DNA of 8,469 bases from Candidatus Babelota bacterium (GTDB lineage: Bacteria; JAGOBX01), in contig JAGOBX010000135.1 in the NCBI GenBank assembly GCA_017999075.1, forward strand, positions 1 through 8,469, given 5' to 3'. Positions 8,001 through 8,469 of this stretch are shown here, one piece after another (the first letter of the stretch is position 1; every line of letters begins with the position of its first letter). The translations under genes were made by a program, and so were the position numbers. The notes beneath the pieces were generated by a model, which was given only the letters and a program-made list of their open reading frames with translations, did not search any database and was not told where the DNA came from.

Positions 8001-8468
8001 ATATTCAGGCAGTAATAAAGGTATAGAAGGAATTTCTAATTTATAAAAATTAAAAAACTGCCTGATTGCTTCAAATCCTAAATCATTAAACCCATTATGA
8101 ACTATTCTTATAAGTTTATTATTTTTTAAAAGTTCATCAGGGATCACTGTATCTTCATATGTTGCTCGTATACTATATCCTATGGATAGATACTCATATT
8201 GTTCGGCAACTTCAATCATTCCTGCAATATAAGTTTTCCAAAAATGTCTTTCTTCACTTTCATTAAGAGCATCAATTAAAATTAGACATCTTTGGTTAGA
8301 TAATTGACCTAAAGCGTTTAATGCACCTAAAAATTCCTCACGAGAACAGTTTAATCCGATTCTATCCAACATTTGCTTCCACGGATCATTATTTTTAAAA
8401 TTCATACCCAAAAATAACAATGCCGGCTTTCCAGATAAAATCTGTCGACTGATTATCTCACAAAATAA
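5001..8468 (-). CDS. Avs-like (AVAST) STAND NTPase, 5'-partial: NTPase C-terminal half and sensor region
   Basis: The frame is open to the right edge, so this is the last ~1155 residues of a longer protein; residue numbers below count from the edge. The hydrophobic strand PALLFLGMNF (~15-25) leads to a Walker B, LILIDALNES (~62-71), of the IDALNE type typical of Avs proteins. Next come SIRATYED (~99-106, probable sensor arginine) and NPMFLKIFC (~158-166), where the NTPase passes into its helical and winged-helix parts. No P-loop GxxxxGK[ST] is visible, so Walker A and any N-terminal effector must lie outside. HEAT-like helices surround RDRATKALVFLL (~484-495). A charged, probably coiled segment spans ~705-750. 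Conserved-looking blocks follow at VERIGKKYQWIALYE (~807-821) and IFWIVMGEKRI (~1104-1114). Known Avs proteins bind phage terminase or portal through a C-terminal sensor and then oligomerise to activate an effector. That role is inferred here, and I cannot assign a subtype. G+C is visibly lower than in hsdR, suggesting separate acquisition. The stop codon lies 88 bp before hsdR. Confidence 0.8.
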   Translation of the reverse strand, partial: LFCEIISRQILSGKPALLFLGMNFKNNDPWKQMLDRIGLNCSREEFLGALNALGQLSNQRCLILIDALNESEERHFWKTYIAGMIEVAEQYEYLSIGYSIRATYEDTVIPDELLKNNKLIRIVHNGFNDLGFEAIRQFFNFYKLEIPSIPLLLPEYYNPMFLKIFCENLKAEGKSKITKGGVELTKIFDGFVSRVNKNLAAPKYLDFNPKQNIVRNIIYALTEEMFKTNQNWIKYDDAEKIINEIIPAKNKGYSNSPIKYLESENIIFQNRYLVSFNPSKYEDGVTLIYDKFTDYLKAKYIIENCPTFTILKKKIEELINSYNYGIVDMLSVLLPENKDKELFEYIEISNKNENRIIESFLNSLIWRSPSTITEKTFDFINKYIIKYEKSLHNFFDIVISLAAFEKHPLNILRLHDFFIKLPMAERDYIWTLYLNKNYEKGNIIYNTIEWANNFDNVKTLSVESSELYSILVGWFLTSSNRFLRDRATKALVFLLSNNPQIIVNILDKFKEVNDDYILERLVAAAYGASMIIKNNNLLKTLAQYIYDWQFNNNSPLSNILFRDYCREIIELALHRKLKLNINIDNIRPPYKSEWPSFKIPTLRSLEKYGKFNDKYPEHEKYKNAIINIYSSVLSWGDFARYIIGTNSNRSYWKKLKLNSKKKYMIPQTREKNFLDSLTTNQTEFLKKYFDIRQKVFHNDLLERIGRTPEETKNTQENAKILDSELQKKKNDLLNSLNSKKRKEFNDFFDEYSSNSHNYYQKELFDLKVIQRWVFQKVLNLGWEVDKFGYYDWHLNRYGGDYRSPHKVERIGKKYQWIALYECLARIADNFQFSDEYGGIYEGPWQIGRREIDPSCLLYNTKRQDWFENHHQTWYFPVIYNSWNKFKTEIDWIKTTEDLPDLNSLLEVESCDKEKWYLLNASYNWKESITIETEILNKKYKEIWYMIKSYFIKKKDKEKLTEWLEKQNFYGRWMTEESELRHIFMGEMFWSPAYKNEILEYENLSWIKPNSYNKIPVDIMVSCCEYIIEDSGYDCSIDESILIYMPCELLFNKLNIQSTADFGEYYNHKNELIAIDPSIELNGPGAFLIKQDSLKSFLNENNLDIFWIVMGEKRIFDNASLYARKNHPGMLEISGYSFLNDQTNLKTKIKGKYFKK

Positions 8469-8469
8469 G

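Noticed and set aside
5001-8420. TTG at 8420 as the true start of the large NTPase
   Set aside because: The frame stays open upstream to the window edge, and only a few dozen residues would precede Walker B with no P-loop. The real start is outside the window.

Overview
This is an AT-rich stretch with every intact gene on the minus strand, and it reads as part of a defence island built on a type I restriction-modification (hsd) operon. By spot counts, hsdR is about 35% G+C and the upstream NTPase gene about 27%. The source looks like an AT-rich bacterium. Short intergenic repeats with 10-nt and 7-nt periods resemble those in several environmental or anaerobic lineages, but no marker gene here fixes the phylum. 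Shine-Dalgarno-like sequences (GGAG, GGTGGT) precede hsdR, the peptidase gene and the patatin remnant.

Layout in the direction of transcription, from the right edge to the left. (1) 8468-5001: the C-terminal ~1155 residues of a large STAND-type NTPase resembling the Avs (AVAST) phage sensors. The Walker B and the long sensor region are present; the Walker A and the N-terminal effector lie beyond the right edge. (2) 4912-1727: an intact hsdR, the nuclease/translocase subunit of a type I restriction enzyme. hsdM and hsdS are not in the window. (3) 1547-843: an intact YgjP-like zinc metallopeptidase (DUF45). (4) 843-165: a broken patatin-like phospholipase gene that starts inside the peptidase stop codon (TGATG). 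It carries three frameshifts, a changed oxyanion-loop glycine and a lost C-terminus. (5) 1-168, plus strand: the end of a convergent remnant, probably a STAS-like (DUF4325) protein, also frameshifted and running off the left edge.

Two intergenic gaps carry repeats. A ~37-bp element of three 10-nt units lies just upstream of both hsdR and the peptidase gene. Five 7-nt units (AGTTAAA-like) begin inside the hsdR stop codon.

How the genes may work together: HsdR would cut unmodified phage DNA with HsdM/HsdS encoded elsewhere, and the Avs-like protein would detect a conserved phage protein and trigger an unknown effector. The peptidase and phospholipase were once translationally coupled and may have been a two-protein effector module appended to the hsd operon; in this genome the phospholipase half is dead. 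The left 840 bp is a decaying edge of the island.
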